Shown here piece by piece: positions 39,841-51,800 of a stretch of DNA of 64,000 bases. Every line of letters begins with the position of its first letter. Positions within the stretch are counted from its first letter, which is position 1. Origin of the DNA: Aristolochia californica (taxonomy: Eukaryota > Streptophyta > Magnoliopsida > Piperales > Aristolochiaceae); contig JARWKL010000004.1 in assembly GCA_029961685.1 (NCBI GenBank), positions 18,846,348-18,910,347 of the forward strand. Direction: 5' to 3'. Below the pieces are notes generated by a model. The model was given only the letters and a program-made list of their open reading frames with translations. It was not told where the DNA came from and did no database searches. The position numbers and the translations under genes are program-made.

Positions 39841-40927
39841 CCATAGGTCATTTGCATCTTTAACATGTTTCAAGCATTCATATCCACTTTTTAAAACATG
39901 TATAGAAAAATCTCTTTCTTATAATACTTCGAGCTATTAGGGTTGAATTAATAGAATTTCCCAAACTTGGAAAAAAAAACTTTTGTGTTCATTTGTGGTG
40001 TGTCAATAAATTTTCTTTACTTACATTTTTTTATTGAATTAAATTCTTTCCTTACTTAAACTCTAAAATTTTCATTTTGTTGTGATCTATTTCCCTCTTA
40101 TCTTTTTTTTTTTTTTTTGACAAGATGAAAGGAAACTGAAAACTCAAGTTTGTATTTAAGAAAAAAGTATACATCTAAAATGGAAATGCACAATGCACAA
40201 ATGCAGAGAGAGATAATTCCAAAAATTGTCAGTAATTTTTAGGGATTGAAAACATTTTTTTGTTTTTATATATCAGGTTCTGCAATCGTCTAGAAAAGTC
40301 GGAGGCGGGGGATTTTTAACTGTGTGTTGACACCCAATCCTTATGTCATTCCTTACAAAAATATAGTTCGTTACACATGATAAATCACATTACAATCATC
40401 TATGATCGTTAGGTCAGCTTTTTGTAAATGGAAAAAATAATGGCTTGTTTGACTCGGGTAAATATCCCACATCACGTAGACTTGCGACGTTAATGTTATA
40501 CTCTTTGAAAGGTTTGGATCCATAGGTCATTTGCATCTTTAACTTGATTCAAGCATGCTGATAAAATTCCGAGCTATTGGAGTTGAACTAGTTGAATTGT
40601 CCAAACTTGGATTACAAAAGTTTTGTGTTGATTTGTGGTGTGTGAATAAATTTTCTTCAGTTACATTTGTTTATTGCTTTAAATTATTTCTATACATAAA
40701 CTCTAAAATTTTCATTATGTTGTGATCTATTTACCTTTAATCTCTTTTTTTTGTTTACGAGATGAAGGGAAACTGAAAACTCAAGTTTTGAATTAAGAAA
40801 AAAGTATGCATCTAAAATGGAAATGGACAATACAAAAATTTAGAGAGAGAGAATTCCAAAAAGTGTCTGTAATTTTTAGGGATTTTAAAATTTTTTTAGT
40901 TTTTATATAAAAGGTTCTGCAATCGTC

Positions 40928-40948
40928 GGGAAAAGGGGGAGGCGGGGG
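40928..40948 (+). other. Conserved G-rich block, possible G-quadruplex (representative)
   Basis: Four closely spaced G runs, ggg-aaaa-ggggg-a-gg-c-ggggg, stand out from the A+T-rich unit and recur near +455 in most monomers. Variants replace c with t (ggtggggg) or break one run. With one run of only two G, a stable three-layer quadruplex would need a bulge; a two-layer one is possible. Function is unknown. Confidence 0.5.
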
Positions 40949-41079
40949 ATTTTTACTTGAGTGTTGACTCCCAATCCATAAGTCATTTTTTACAAAAATA
41001 TAGCCCGTTACGCATGATAAATCAATTTACAATTATCTATGATCGTTAGATCAGCTTTTTGTAAATGGGCAAAATAATG

Positions 41080-41096
41080 GCTTGTTTGACTCGGGT
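41080..41096 (+). promoter_or_regulatory. CENP-B-box-like site, 7 of 9 essential positions (representative)
   Basis: gcttgtttgactcgggt aligned to NTTCGNNNNANNCGGGN matches T3, G5, A10, C13, G14, G15 and G16, but has C for T2 and T for C4. The site is conserved at about +603 in most units. With two mismatches a chance match is plausible, and many eukaryotes, plants included, have no demonstrated CENP-B-box binding. Confidence 0.2.
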
Positions 41097-41177
41097 AAAT
41101 ATCCCACCGCACATTCACTTGAGAATTTAATGTTATTCTCTTTAAAAGATTTGGATCCATAGGTCATTTGCATCTTT

Positions 41178-41197
41178 AACATGTTTCAAGCATGCAT
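41178..41197 (+). other. Cluster of short palindromes (representative)
   Basis: Within 20 bp lie aacatgtt (41178-41185), gcatgc (41190-41195) and atgcat (41192-41197), followed shortly in most units by ttttaaaa and acatgt. The cluster is conserved in many units just after the register. Short dyads can favour cruciform or non-B structure, but nothing in the sequence proves it. Confidence 0.45.
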
Positions 41198-41273
41198 ATC
41201 CATTTTTTAAAACATGTAGAAAAATCTCTTTCTTATAAAATTCCGAGCAATTAGGGTTGGAGTAGTGGAATTT

Positions 41274-41290
41274 CCCTAAACCCTAAACCC
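41274..41290 (+). repeat. Telomere-like tract, plant-type CCCTAAA x2 plus CCC
   Basis: The sequence reads ccctaaaccctaaaccc, exact to the Arabidopsis-type telomere repeat (TTTAGGG on the other strand). Other monomers have cccaaacttgg at this position; here it is ccctaaaccctaaacccttgg, about 10 bp longer. It is too short to be a telomere. It could be a small telomerase- or repair-derived filler, or a chance slippage product from ccctaaac-like sequence. Confidence 0.6.
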
Positions 41291-41833
41291 TTGGACAACA
41301 AAACTTTCAAGTTCGTTTATGGTGTGTTAATAAATTTTCTTTACTAACATTTGTTTATTGCTATAAATTCTTACCATAAATACACTCTAAAATTTAGTTT
41401 TCTTGTGATCTTTTTTTCCTTTTATCTCTGTTTTTTTTTTTACGAGATGATGGGAAAGTGAAAACTCAAGTTTTGATTTAAGAAAAAAATCTAAAATGGA
41501 AATGAACAATGCACAAATGTAGAGAGAGATAATTCCAAAAAGTGGTTGTAATTTTTAAGGATTGTAAACTCTTTTAAGTTTTTATATATCAGGTTCTACA
41601 ATCTTCGAGAAAAGAGGGAGGCGATGGATTTTTAACTGAGTGTAGACTCCCAATCCATAAGTCATTCCTTACAAAAATATAGCTCGTTACGCATGATAAA
41701 TCACTTTACAATCACCTAAGATCGTTAGGTCAGCTTTTTTTTAAAATGGGCAAAATAATGGCTTGTTTCACTCGATTAAATATCCCACCGCACATTCACT
41801 TGAGATGTTAATGTTATTCTCTTTAAAAGGTTT

Positions 41834-42489
41834 GGATCGATAGGTCATTTGCATCTTTAACATGTTTCAAGCATGTATATCCATTTTTTAAAACATGTGT
41901 AGAAAAATATCTTTCTTATAAAATTCCGAGCTATTAGGGTTGAACTGGTGGAATTTCCAAAACTTGGATAACATAACTTTTGTCTTATTTGTGGTGTGTG
42001 AATAAATTTTCTTTACTTACTTTTTTTTATTTTTTATATTATTTCCATACATGAACAATAAAATTTTCATTTTGATGTGATCTATTTGCCTTTTATATCT
42101 TCTTTTAGTTTTCCGAGATGAAGGTAAAGTGAAAACTCAAGTTTTTATTTAAGAAAAAAGTATTCATCTAGAACAGAAATGCACAATGCACAAATTTAGA
42201 GAGAGATAATTTTTAGGGATTGTAAACTCTTTTTAGTTTTTATATATCAGGTTGTTCAATCGTGGGGAAAAGGGGGAGGCATGGGATTTTTATTTGACTA
42301 TTCACTCCCAATCCATAAGTCATTCCTTAAAAAAATATAGCCTATTACACATGATAAATCACATTGCAATGATCTATGATCGTTAGGTCAACTTTTTGTA
42401 AATGGGCAAAGTAATGGCATGTTTGACTCGGGTAAATATCCCACTGCACGTTCACTTGAGAATTTAATGTTATTCTCTTTAAAAGGTTT
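41834..42489 (+). repeat. Monomer with ~17-bp deletion (656 bp)
   Basis: Near 42205 gagagagataatttttaggg joins directly, omitting ccaaaaagtgtctgtaa. The aat or taat shared by both edges suggests microhomology. The register at 41834 is also mutated (ggatcg). Confidence 0.85.
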
Positions 42490-42769
42490 GGATCCATAGG
42501 TGGTTTACATCTTTAACATGGTTCAAGCATGCACATCCATTTTTTTAAACATGTGTAGAAAAATCTCTTTCTTATAAAATTCCGAGCTATTAGGGTTGAA
42601 CTAGTGGAATTTCCCAAACTTGGATACCAAAAAGTTTTGTGTTCATTTGTGGTATTTTAATAAATTTTCTTTACTTAAATTTTTTTATTGCTTTAAATTC
42701 TTTGCATACATAACGTCTAAAATTTTACATTTTCTTGTGGTCTATTTGCCTTTATCTCTTTTTTTTTTT

Positions 42770-43830
42770 TTGTTTACGAGATGAAGGAAAAGTTAAAACT
42801 CAAGTTTGTATTTAAGAAAAAAGTATACATCTAAAATGGAAATGCACAACGCACAAATGTAGAGAGAGATAATTTGAAAAAGTGTCAGTAATTTTTAGGG
42901 ATTCTAAACTCTTTTCAGTTTTTATATATCAGGATCTACAATCGTCAGGAAAAGGGGGAGGCAGAGAATTTTTAACTGAGTGTTGACTCCCTATTCGTAA
43001 GTCATTCCTTACAAAACTATAGCCCGTTACAATCATCTATGATCGTTAGGTCAGCTTTTTGTAAATGGGCAAAATAATGGTTTATTTGACTTCGGTAAAT
43101 ATCCCACCGCACGTTCACTTGAGAATTTAATGTTATTTTCTTTAAATGGCTTGATTCCATAGGTCAATTGAATCTTTAACATGTTTCTGGCATGCATATC
43201 CATTTTTTAAAACATGTGTAGAAAAATCTATTTCTTATAAAATTCCGAGCTATTAGGGTTGAGCAAGTGGAATTACCCAAATTTGGATAACAAAACTTTT
43301 GTGTTCATTTGTGTTGTCTGAATAAATATTCTTTTCTTACATTTTTTTATTGCTATAAAATCTTTCCATATGTCAACTCTAAAATTTTCATATTGTTGTG
43401 ATCTATTTGCCTTTTATCTCTTTTTTTTATTACGAGATGAAGGGAAGTGAAAACTCAAGTTTTGATTTAAGAAAAAAGTCTACATCTAAAATGGAAATGC
43501 ACAATGCACAAATGTAGAGAGAGATACTTCCAAAAAAAATTTGTAATTTTTAGGGTTTGTAAACTCTTTTTTGTTTTTTATACATCAAGTTCTGCAATCG
43601 TCGGGAAAAGGGGAAGGCGGGGGATTTCTAACCGAGTGTTGCACCCAATCTATAAGTCATTCCTTACAAAAATATAGCCCTTTACACATGATAAATCACT
43701 TTACAATCATCCATGATTGTTAGTTCAGCTTTTTGTAAATGGGTAAAATAATGGCTTGTTTGACTCGGGTAAATATCCCACCGCACTTTCACTTGAGAAG
43801 TTAATGTTATTCTCTTTAAAAGGTTTGGAT
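42770..43830 (+). repeat. Segmental repeat, copy 2 (~1.07 kb)
   Basis: Partner of 38750-39840. It lacks 17 bp near 43030, where cccgttac joins aatcatctatg directly; ac flanks both sides of the lost piece, consistent with slippage at a 2-base repeat. Confidence 0.85.
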
Positions 43831-44486
43831 TCATAGGTCATTTGCATCTTTAACATATTTCAAGCTTGCAAATCCATTTTTTGAAACATGTGTAGAAAAA
43901 TCTCTTTCTTATAAAATTCTGAGCTATTAGGGTTGAACTAGTGGAATTTCCCAAACTTAGATGACATAACTTTTGTGTTCATTTGGGTGTGTGAATAAAT
44001 TTTCTTTACTTACATTTGTTTATTGCTTTAAAATCGATCCGTACATAGACTCTAAAATTTTCATTTTGTTGTGATCTATTTGATTTTTATCTCTTTTTTT
44101 TGTTTCTGAGATGAAGGGAAAGTGAAAACTCAAGTTTTGATTTAAGAAAAAAGTATACATCTAAAATGGAAATGCACATTACAAAAATTTATAGAGAGAT
44201 AATTCCACAAAGTGTTCATAATTTTTAGGCATTGTAAACTCTTTTTAGTTTTTATATATCAGGTTCTGCAATAGTTGGGAAAAGGGGGAGGTGGGGGATT
44301 TTTATTTGAGTGTTGACACCAAATCCATAAGTCATTCCTTACAAAAATATAGCCCGTTACACATGATAAATCACTTTACAATGATCTATGATGTATACTT
44401 GAGAAAAATAATGGTTTTTTTGACTCGGTTAAATATCCCACCGCACATTCACTTGAGAATTTAATGTTATTCTCTTTAAAAGGTTT
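43827..44486 (+). repeat. Monomer with replaced spacer (660 bp)
   Basis: At about 44389-44405, atgatgtatacttgagaaaa replaces the usual cgttaggtcagctttttg and following bases. The short filler (tatacttga) is unlike this position in other units, so this is a small deletion with inserted bases. Confidence 0.8.
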
Positions 44487-46519
44487 GGATCCCTAGGTCA
44501 TGTGCATTTGTAACATGTTTCAAGGATGCATATCCTTTTTTCAAAATATGTGTGGAAAAAGCTCTTACTTATAAAATTCTGAGCTATAAGGGTTGAACTA
44601 GAGGAATTTCCCAAACTTGGATAACAAAAGTTTTGTGTTCATTTGTGGTGTGTGAATAAATTTTCTTCACTTACATTTGTTTATTGCTTTAAATTCTTTC
44701 CTTACATAAACTCTAAAATTTTCATTTTCTTGTGATCTATTTGCCTTTTATCTCTTTTTTTTTTTGTTTACGAGATGAAAGGAAAGTGAAAACTCAAGTT
44801 GTTATTGAAGAAAAAAGTATACATCTAAAATGGAAATGCACAATGCACAAAAGTAGAAAGAGATAATTCCAAAAAAAGTTAGTAATTTTTAGGGATTGTC
44901 AACTCTTTATAGTTTTTATATACCAGGTTCTGCAATCAACGGGAAAAGGGGGAGGCGGATGAATTTTAACTGAATGTTGACTCCCAATTCATAAGTCATT
45001 CCTTACAAAAATATAGCCCATTATGCAAGAAAAATCACTTTACAATCATCTATGATCGTTATGTCAACTTTTTGTAAATGGGCAAAATAATGGCTTGTTT
45101 GACTTGTGTAAATATCCCACTGCACGTTCACTTGAGAATTTAATGTTATTCTCTTTAAAAGGTTTGGATCCATAGGTCATTTGCATCTTTAACTTGTTTC
45201 AAGCATGCATATCCATTTTTTTAAAACATGTGTAGAAAAATCTCTTTCTTTTAAAATTTTGGGCTAAAAGGGTTGAACTAGTGGAATTTCCAAAACTTAG
45301 ATAAGAAAAATTTTGTGTTCATTTGTGGTATGTGAATAAATTTTCTTTACTTACATTTGTTTATTGCTTTAAATTTTTTCCATACAAAAACTCAAAAAAT
45401 TTCATTTTGTTATGATTTATTTTCCTTTTATCTCTTTTTGTTTTGTTTACGAGATGAAGGGAAAGTGAAAACTCAAGTTTTGATTTAAGAAAAAATTATA
45501 CATCTAAAATGGAAATACACAATGCACAAATGTTGAGAGAGATAATTCCAAAAAAAAAATTGAATTTTTAGAGCTTGTAAACTCTTTTTATTTTTTATAT
45601 ATCAGGTTCTGCAATAGTCGCGGAAAGAGGGAGGCGGGGGATTTTACTTGTGTGTGGACTCCCAATCCATAAGTCATTCCTTACAAAAATATAGCCCATT
45701 ACGCATGATAAATCACTTTACAATCATCTATGATCGTTAGGTCAGTTTTTTGTAAATGGGCAAAATAATGGCTTGTTTGACTCAGGTAAATATCCTACCG
45801 CACGTTCACTTGAGAATTTAATGTTTTTCTCTTTAAAAGGTTTAGATCCATAGGTCATTTGCATCTTTAACATGTTTAAAACATGCATAGCCATTTTTTA
45901 AAACATGTGTAGATAAATCTCTTTCTTATTAAATTCCAAGCTATTAGGGTTGAACTAGTGAAATTACCCAAACTTGGATAACAAAACTTTTGTGTTCATT
46001 TGTGGGGTGTGAATAAATTTTCTTTACTTACATTTTTTTATTGCTTCAAATTCTTTTCGTACATAAACTGTAAAATTTTCGTTTTGTTGTGATCTATTTG
46101 CCTTTTATCTCTTTTTTTTGTTGACGAGATGAAGGGAAAGTGAATACTCAAGTTTTGATTTAAGAAAAAAGTATATGTTTAAAATGGAAATGCACAATGC
46201 ACAAATGGTTAGAGAGACAATTCCAAAAAGTGTTTCTAATTTTTTGGGATTGTAAACTCTTTTTAGTTTTTGTATATCAGGTTCTGTAATCGTTGGGAAA
46301 AGGGGGAGACTGGGGATTTTTAACAGAGTGTTGACTCCCAATCCATAAGTCATTCCTTAAAAAAATATAAACTATTACGCATGATAAATCACTTTACAGT
46401 CATCTATGATTGTTAGGTCTTGTTTTTGTAAATGGTCAAAATAATTTCTTGTTTGACTCGGGTAAATATCCCACAGCACTTTCACATAAGAATATAAAAT
46501 TATTCTCTTTAAAAGGTTT

Positions 46520-47164
46520 GGATCCATAGGTTATTTGCATATTTTACATGTTACAAGCATGCATACGCATTTTTTAAAACATGTGTAGAAAAATCTCTTT
46601 CTTATCAAATTCCGAGCCATTAGGGTTGAACTAGTGGAATTTTCAAAACTTGGATAACAAAACTTTTGTGGTCATTTGTGGTGTGTGAATAAATTTTCTT
46701 TACTTAAATTTTTTTATTTCTTTAAATTCTTTTAATACATAAATTATAAAATTTTCATTTTGTTGTGAACTATTTGCATGTTTTATCTTTTTTTTTTTTA
46801 CGTGATGTAGGGAAACTGAAAATTCAACTTTTGATTTAAGAAAAACCTATACATTTAAAATGGAAATGCACTATGCACAAATGTAGAGAGAGATAATTCC
46901 AAAAGGTGTCTATAATATTAAGGGATTGTAAACTCTTTTTAGTTTTTATATATCAAGGTTTGCAATCGCCGGGAAAAGGGGGAGATGGGGGATTTTTAAC
47001 TGACAGTTGACTCCCAATCCATATGTCAATCCTTACAAAAATATAGCCCATTGCACATGATAAATCACTTTACAATCATCAATCATCGTTAACTTGTTTG
47101 ACTCAGGTAAATATCCCACCGTACCTTCACTTGAAAATTTAATGTTATTCTCTTTAAAAGGTTT
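46520..47164 (+). repeat. c-type monomer with ~32-bp deletion (645 bp)
   Basis: Near 47092 aatcatcgttaacttgtttg joins directly and omits ggtcagctttttgtaaatgg and the following gcaaaataatgg. The partner at 48410 keeps this region. Confidence 0.85.
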
Positions 47165-48784
47165 GGATCCATAGGTCATTTGCATCCTTAACTTGTTTCA
47201 AGCATTCATATCTATTTATTAAAACATGTATAGAAAAATCTCTTTCTTTTAAAATTCCGAGCTAAAAGGGTTGAACTAGTGGAATTTCCCAAACTTGGAT
47301 AACAAAACTTTTGTGTTCATTTGTGGTGTGTGAATAAATTTTCTTTACTTACAATTGTTTATTGCTTTAAATTCTTTCCATACATAAAATCTAAAACTTT
47401 CATTTTGTAGTGATCTATTTTCCTTTTATCTCTTTTTTTTTTTTGTTTACGAGATGAAGGGAAAGTGAAAACTCAAGTTTTGATTTAAGTAAAAGTATAC
47501 ATCTAAAATGGAAATACACAATGCGCAAATATAGAGAGAGATAATTTAAAAAAAAATTGTTATTTTTAGGGATTGTAAACTCTTTTTAGTTTTTATATAT
47601 CAAGTTCTGCAATCGTTGGGGAAAGAGGGAGACGGGGGATTTTTAAGTGAGTGTGGACTCCCAATCCATAAGTCATTCCATAAAAAAATATAGCTTGTTA
47701 GGCATGATAAATCACTTTACAATCATCTATTATCGTTAGGTCAGCTTTTTTTAAATGGGCAAAACAATTTCTGGTTTGACTCGGGTAAATATCCCACCGC
47801 ACGTTCACATGAGAATTTAATATTATTCTCTTTACAAGGTTTGGATCCATAGATAATTTGCATATTTAACATGTTTCAAGCATGCATACCCATTTTTTAA
47901 AACATGTGTAGAAAAATCTCTTTCTTATCAAATTCTGAGCCATTAAGGTTGAACTAGTGGAATTTTCCAAACTTGGATAACAAAACTTTTGTGTTCATTT
48001 GTGGTGTGTGAATAAAATTTCTTTACTTACATTTTTTTATTTATTTAAATTATTTTAATACATAAAATCTAAAATTTTAATTTTGTTGTGAACAATTTGC
48101 CTTTTATCTCTTTTTTTTTTGTACGAGATGAAGGGAAAGTGAAAATTCAAGTTTTGATTTAAGAAAAAATAATATATCTAAAATGGAAATGCACAATGCA
48201 CAAATGTAGAGAGAGATAATTCCAAAAGGTGTCTGTAATTTTAAGGGATTGTAAACTCTTTTTAATTTTTATATATCAGGATTTGCAATCGTCTGGAAAA
48301 GGGGGAAGTGGGGCATTTTTAACTGACAGTTGACTCCCAATCCATAAGTCAATCCTTACAAAAATATAGCCCGTTACACATGATAAATTGCTTTACAATC
48401 ATTAATCATCGTTAGGTCAGCTTTTTGTAAATGGGCAAAATAATTTTTTTTTTACTCGGGTAAATATCCCACCACACATTCACTTGAGAATTTAATGTTA
48501 TTCTCTTTAAAAGGTTTGGATCCATAGGTCATTTGCATCTTTAACTTGTTTCAAGCTTGCCTATCCATTTATTAAAACATGTGTAGAAAAATCTCTTTCT
48601 TTTAAAATTCTGAGCTAAAAGGGTTGACTAGTGAAATTTCCCAAACTTGGATAACAAAACTTTTGTGTTCATTTGTGGTGTGTAAATAATTTTTTTTTAC
48701 TTACAATTGTTTATTGCTTTAAATTTTTTCCATACATAAACTCTAAAATTTTCATTTTTTTGTGATCTATTTTCCTTTTATCTC

Positions 48785-48803
48785 TTTTTTTTTTTTTTTT
48801 TTT
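48785..48803 (+). repeat. Longest T tract (T19) at the conserved T-rich site
   Basis: The T tract between tatctc and acgagatg varies in length from unit to unit, usually about 6-12 T with an internal g. Here it is 19 uninterrupted T. Polymerase slippage is the likely source. Confidence 0.92.
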
Positions 48804-51800
48804 ACGAGATGTAGGGAAAGTGAAAACTCAAGTTTTGATTTAAAAAAAAAGTATACATCTAAAATGGAAATACACAAAGCCCAAATGTAGAGAGAGATAA
48901 TTCCAAAAATATTTTGTAATTTTTAGGGATTGTAAACTCTTTTTAGTTTTTATATATCTGGTTCTGCAATCGACAGCGAAAGAGGGAGGCGAGGGATTTT
49001 TAAGTGAGTGTGGACACCCAATCCATAAGTCATTCCATACAAAAATATAGCTCGTTACGCTTGACAAATCATTTTACAATCATCTATGATTGTTAGGTCA
49101 GCTTTTTGTAAATGGGCAAAATAACGGCTTGTTTGACTCAGGTAAATATCCCACCGCAGGTTCACTTGAGAATTAAATGTTATTCTCTTTAAAACGTTGG
49201 ATCCATAGGTCATTTGCATCTTTAACATGTTTCAAGCATGCATATCCATTTTTTAAAACATATGTAGATAAATCTCTTTCTTATAAAATTCCAAGCTATT
49301 AGGGTTGAACTAGTGGAATTACCCAAACTTGGATAACAATACTTTTGTGTTCTTTTGTGGGGTGTGAATAAATTTTCTTTACTTACATTTTTTTATTTCT
49401 TTAAATTCTTGTCGTACATAAACTCTAAAATTTTCGTTTTGTTGTGATCTATTTGCCTTTTATCTCTTTTTTGTTGACGAGATGAAGGGAAAGTGAAAAC
49501 TCAAGTTTTGATTTAAGAAAAAAGTATGCGTTTAAAATGGAAATGCACAATGCAAAAATGTTGAGAGAGATAATTCCAGAAAGTGTTTGTAATTTTTAGG
49601 GATTGTAAACTCTTTTTAGTTTTTGTATATCAGGTTCTGCAATCCTCGGGAAAGGGGGGAGGTTGGGGATTTGTAACTAAGTGTTGACTCCCAATCCATG
49701 AGTCATTCCTTACAAAAAATAAAGACCATTACGAATGATAAATCACTTTACAATCATCTATGATTGTTAGGTCAGCTTTTTGTAAATGGGCAAAACAATT
49801 TCTTGTTTGACTCGGGTAAATATCCCACCGCACATTCACATGAGAAATTAATATTATTCTCTTTAAAAGGTTTGGATCCATAGCTCATTTGCATCTTTAA
49901 CATGTTTTAAGCATGCATATCCATTTTTTAAACATGTGTAGAAAAATGTCTTTCTTTAAAATTTTGAGCCATTAGGGTTGAACTAGTGGAATTTTCCAAA
50001 CTTGGATAACAAAACTTTTGTGTTCATTTGAGGTGTGGAAATAAATTTTTTTTTAATTACATTTTTTTATTAGTTTAAATTATTTCCATACATAAACTCT
50101 AATTTTTTCATTTTGTTGTGATCTATTACCCTTTTATCTCTTTTTTCTGTTTACGAGATGAAGGGAAAGTGAAAACTCAAGTTTTTATAAAAGAAAAAAG
50201 TATACATCTAAAATGGAAATGCACAATGCACAAATGTAGAGAGTGATAATTACAAAAAGTTCCTGTAATTTTTAAGGATTGTAAACTCTTTTTAGTTTTT
50301 ATATATCAGTTTCTACAATTGTCCAAAAAAGGGGGAGGTGGGGGATTTTTAATTGAGGGTTAACTCCCAATCCATAAGTCATTTCTTACAAAAATATTGC
50401 CCGTTACGCATTTTAAATCACTTTACAATCATTTATGATCATTAGGTGAGGTTATTGTAATTGGGCAAAATAATGGGTTGTTTGACTTGGGTAAATATCT
50501 CACCGCACGTTCACTTAAGAATTTAATGTTATTCTCTTTAAAGGTTTGGATCCATAGGTTATTTGCATCTTTAACATGTTTCAAGCATGCATATCTATTT
50601 TTTAAAACATGTCTAGAAAACTCTCTTTCTTAAAAAATTCCGAGCTATTAGGGTTGAACTAGTGGAATTACCGAAACCTGGATAACAAAACTTTTGAGTT
50701 CATTTGTGGTGTGTGAATAAATTTCCTTTTCTTACATTTTTTCAAAGCTTTAAATTCTTTCCATACATAAACTCTAAAATTTTCATTTGGTTGTGATCTA
50801 TTTGCCTTTTATCTCTTTTTTCTTTTGCCGAGATGAACGGAAAGTGAAAACTCAAGTTTTGATTTAAGAAAAAAGTATACATATAAAATGGAAATGCACA
50901 ATGCACAAATGTTGAGAGAGATAATTCCAAATATTTTTTTAAAGGTTTAGGGATTGCAACTATTTTTAGTTTTTAATATCAGGTTTTGTAATCGTCGGGA
51001 AAAGAGGGAGGCTAGGGATTTTTAACTGAGTGTTGACTCCCAATCTACAAGTCATTCCTTACAAAAATATAGCCCATTACGCATGATAAATCACTTTACA
51101 ATCATCTATGATCGTTAGGTCAGCATTTTGTAAATGAGAAAAATAATGGCTTGTTTGACTCGGGTAAATATCCCACCACTCGTTCACTTGAGAATTTATA
51201 TTATTATCTTTAAAAGATTTGGATCCATAGGTCATTTGAATCTTTAACATGTTTGAAGCATGCATATTCATTTTTTAAAACATATGTAGATAAATCTCTT
51301 TCTTATAAAATTCTGTGCTATTAGGGTCTAACTAGTGGAATTACCTAAACTTGGATAACATAACTTTTGTGTACATTTTTGGTGTGTGAATAAATTTACT
51401 TTACTTACATTTTTTATTGCTTTAAATTCATTCCATACATAAACTCTAAAATTTTAATTTTGTTGTGATGTATTTGCCTTTTATCTCTTTTTTTTTGTTT
51501 GCAAGATGAAGGCAAAGTGCAAACTCAAGTTTTGATTAAATAAAAAAGTGTACATCTAAATTGGAAATTCACGATGGAAAAATTTAGAGGGAAATAATTC
51601 CAAAATGTGTCTGTAATGTTTAACGATTGTAAACTCTTTTAAGTATTTATATATCAGGTTCAATAATCGTCGGGAAAAGGGGGAGGCGGGGGATTTTTAA
51701 CTGAGTTTTGACTCCCAATCCATAAGTCATTCCTTTCAAAAATATAGTCCGTTGCGTAAGATAAATCACTTTACAATCATCTATCATCATTAGGTCAGCT

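Larger units (their letters stand above)
40516..41152 (+). repeat. Monomer with ~44-bp deletion (637 bp)
   Basis: Near 40558 caagcatgctgataaaattcc joins directly. The missing piece normally holds atatcc, the tttttaaaacatgtg palindrome region and aaatctctttc. Confidence 0.88.
37809..45165. repeat. Mostly monomeric block with one ~1.07-kb segment repeated ~4.0 kb apart
   Basis: Registers are 37809, 38482, 39164, 39837, 40516, 41153, 41834, 42490, 43153, 43827 and 44487. Neighbouring units are well diverged from each other. The exception is the related pair at about 38750-39840 and 42770-43830. The unit at 38482 is A-like (caccgcaaattctcttgag). Several units here have small deletions, listed separately. 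No gene is seen. Confidence 0.85.
45166..50547. repeat. Block with monomer order a-b-c / a-c / a-b-c
   Basis: Registers: a 45166, b 45844, c 46520, a 47165, c 47843, a 48518, b 49199, c 49874. Type a has gctaaaagggttga; b has gtagataaatc with ccaagctattag; c has gccattagggttg or gccattaagg. The outer a-b-c groups are 3352-3355 bp apart (five units), and the central pair lacks b. Deletion or unequal exchange of one unit from three a-b-c trimers would explain this. The best-matching longer features include atcattaatcatcgtta (48399) with atcatcaatcatcgtta (47076). Confidence 0.8.

Noticed and set aside
41274..41290. True chromosome end or interstitial telomere array
   Set aside because: Only 17 bp, flanked on both sides by normal satellite sequence.
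37809..45165. A continuous six-monomer HOR of ~4.0 kb
   Set aside because: Only about 1.07 kb of the expected 4 kb is clearly shared; the other unit pairs at this offset are no more alike than random pairs by eye.
50742..50930. Minus-strand frames with recurring peptide text (for example around 536-721, 50742-50930 and 54044-54232)
   Set aside because: Their similarity reflects the shared satellite DNA. They start and stop at different places, carry frame-changing indels between units and show no known motif.
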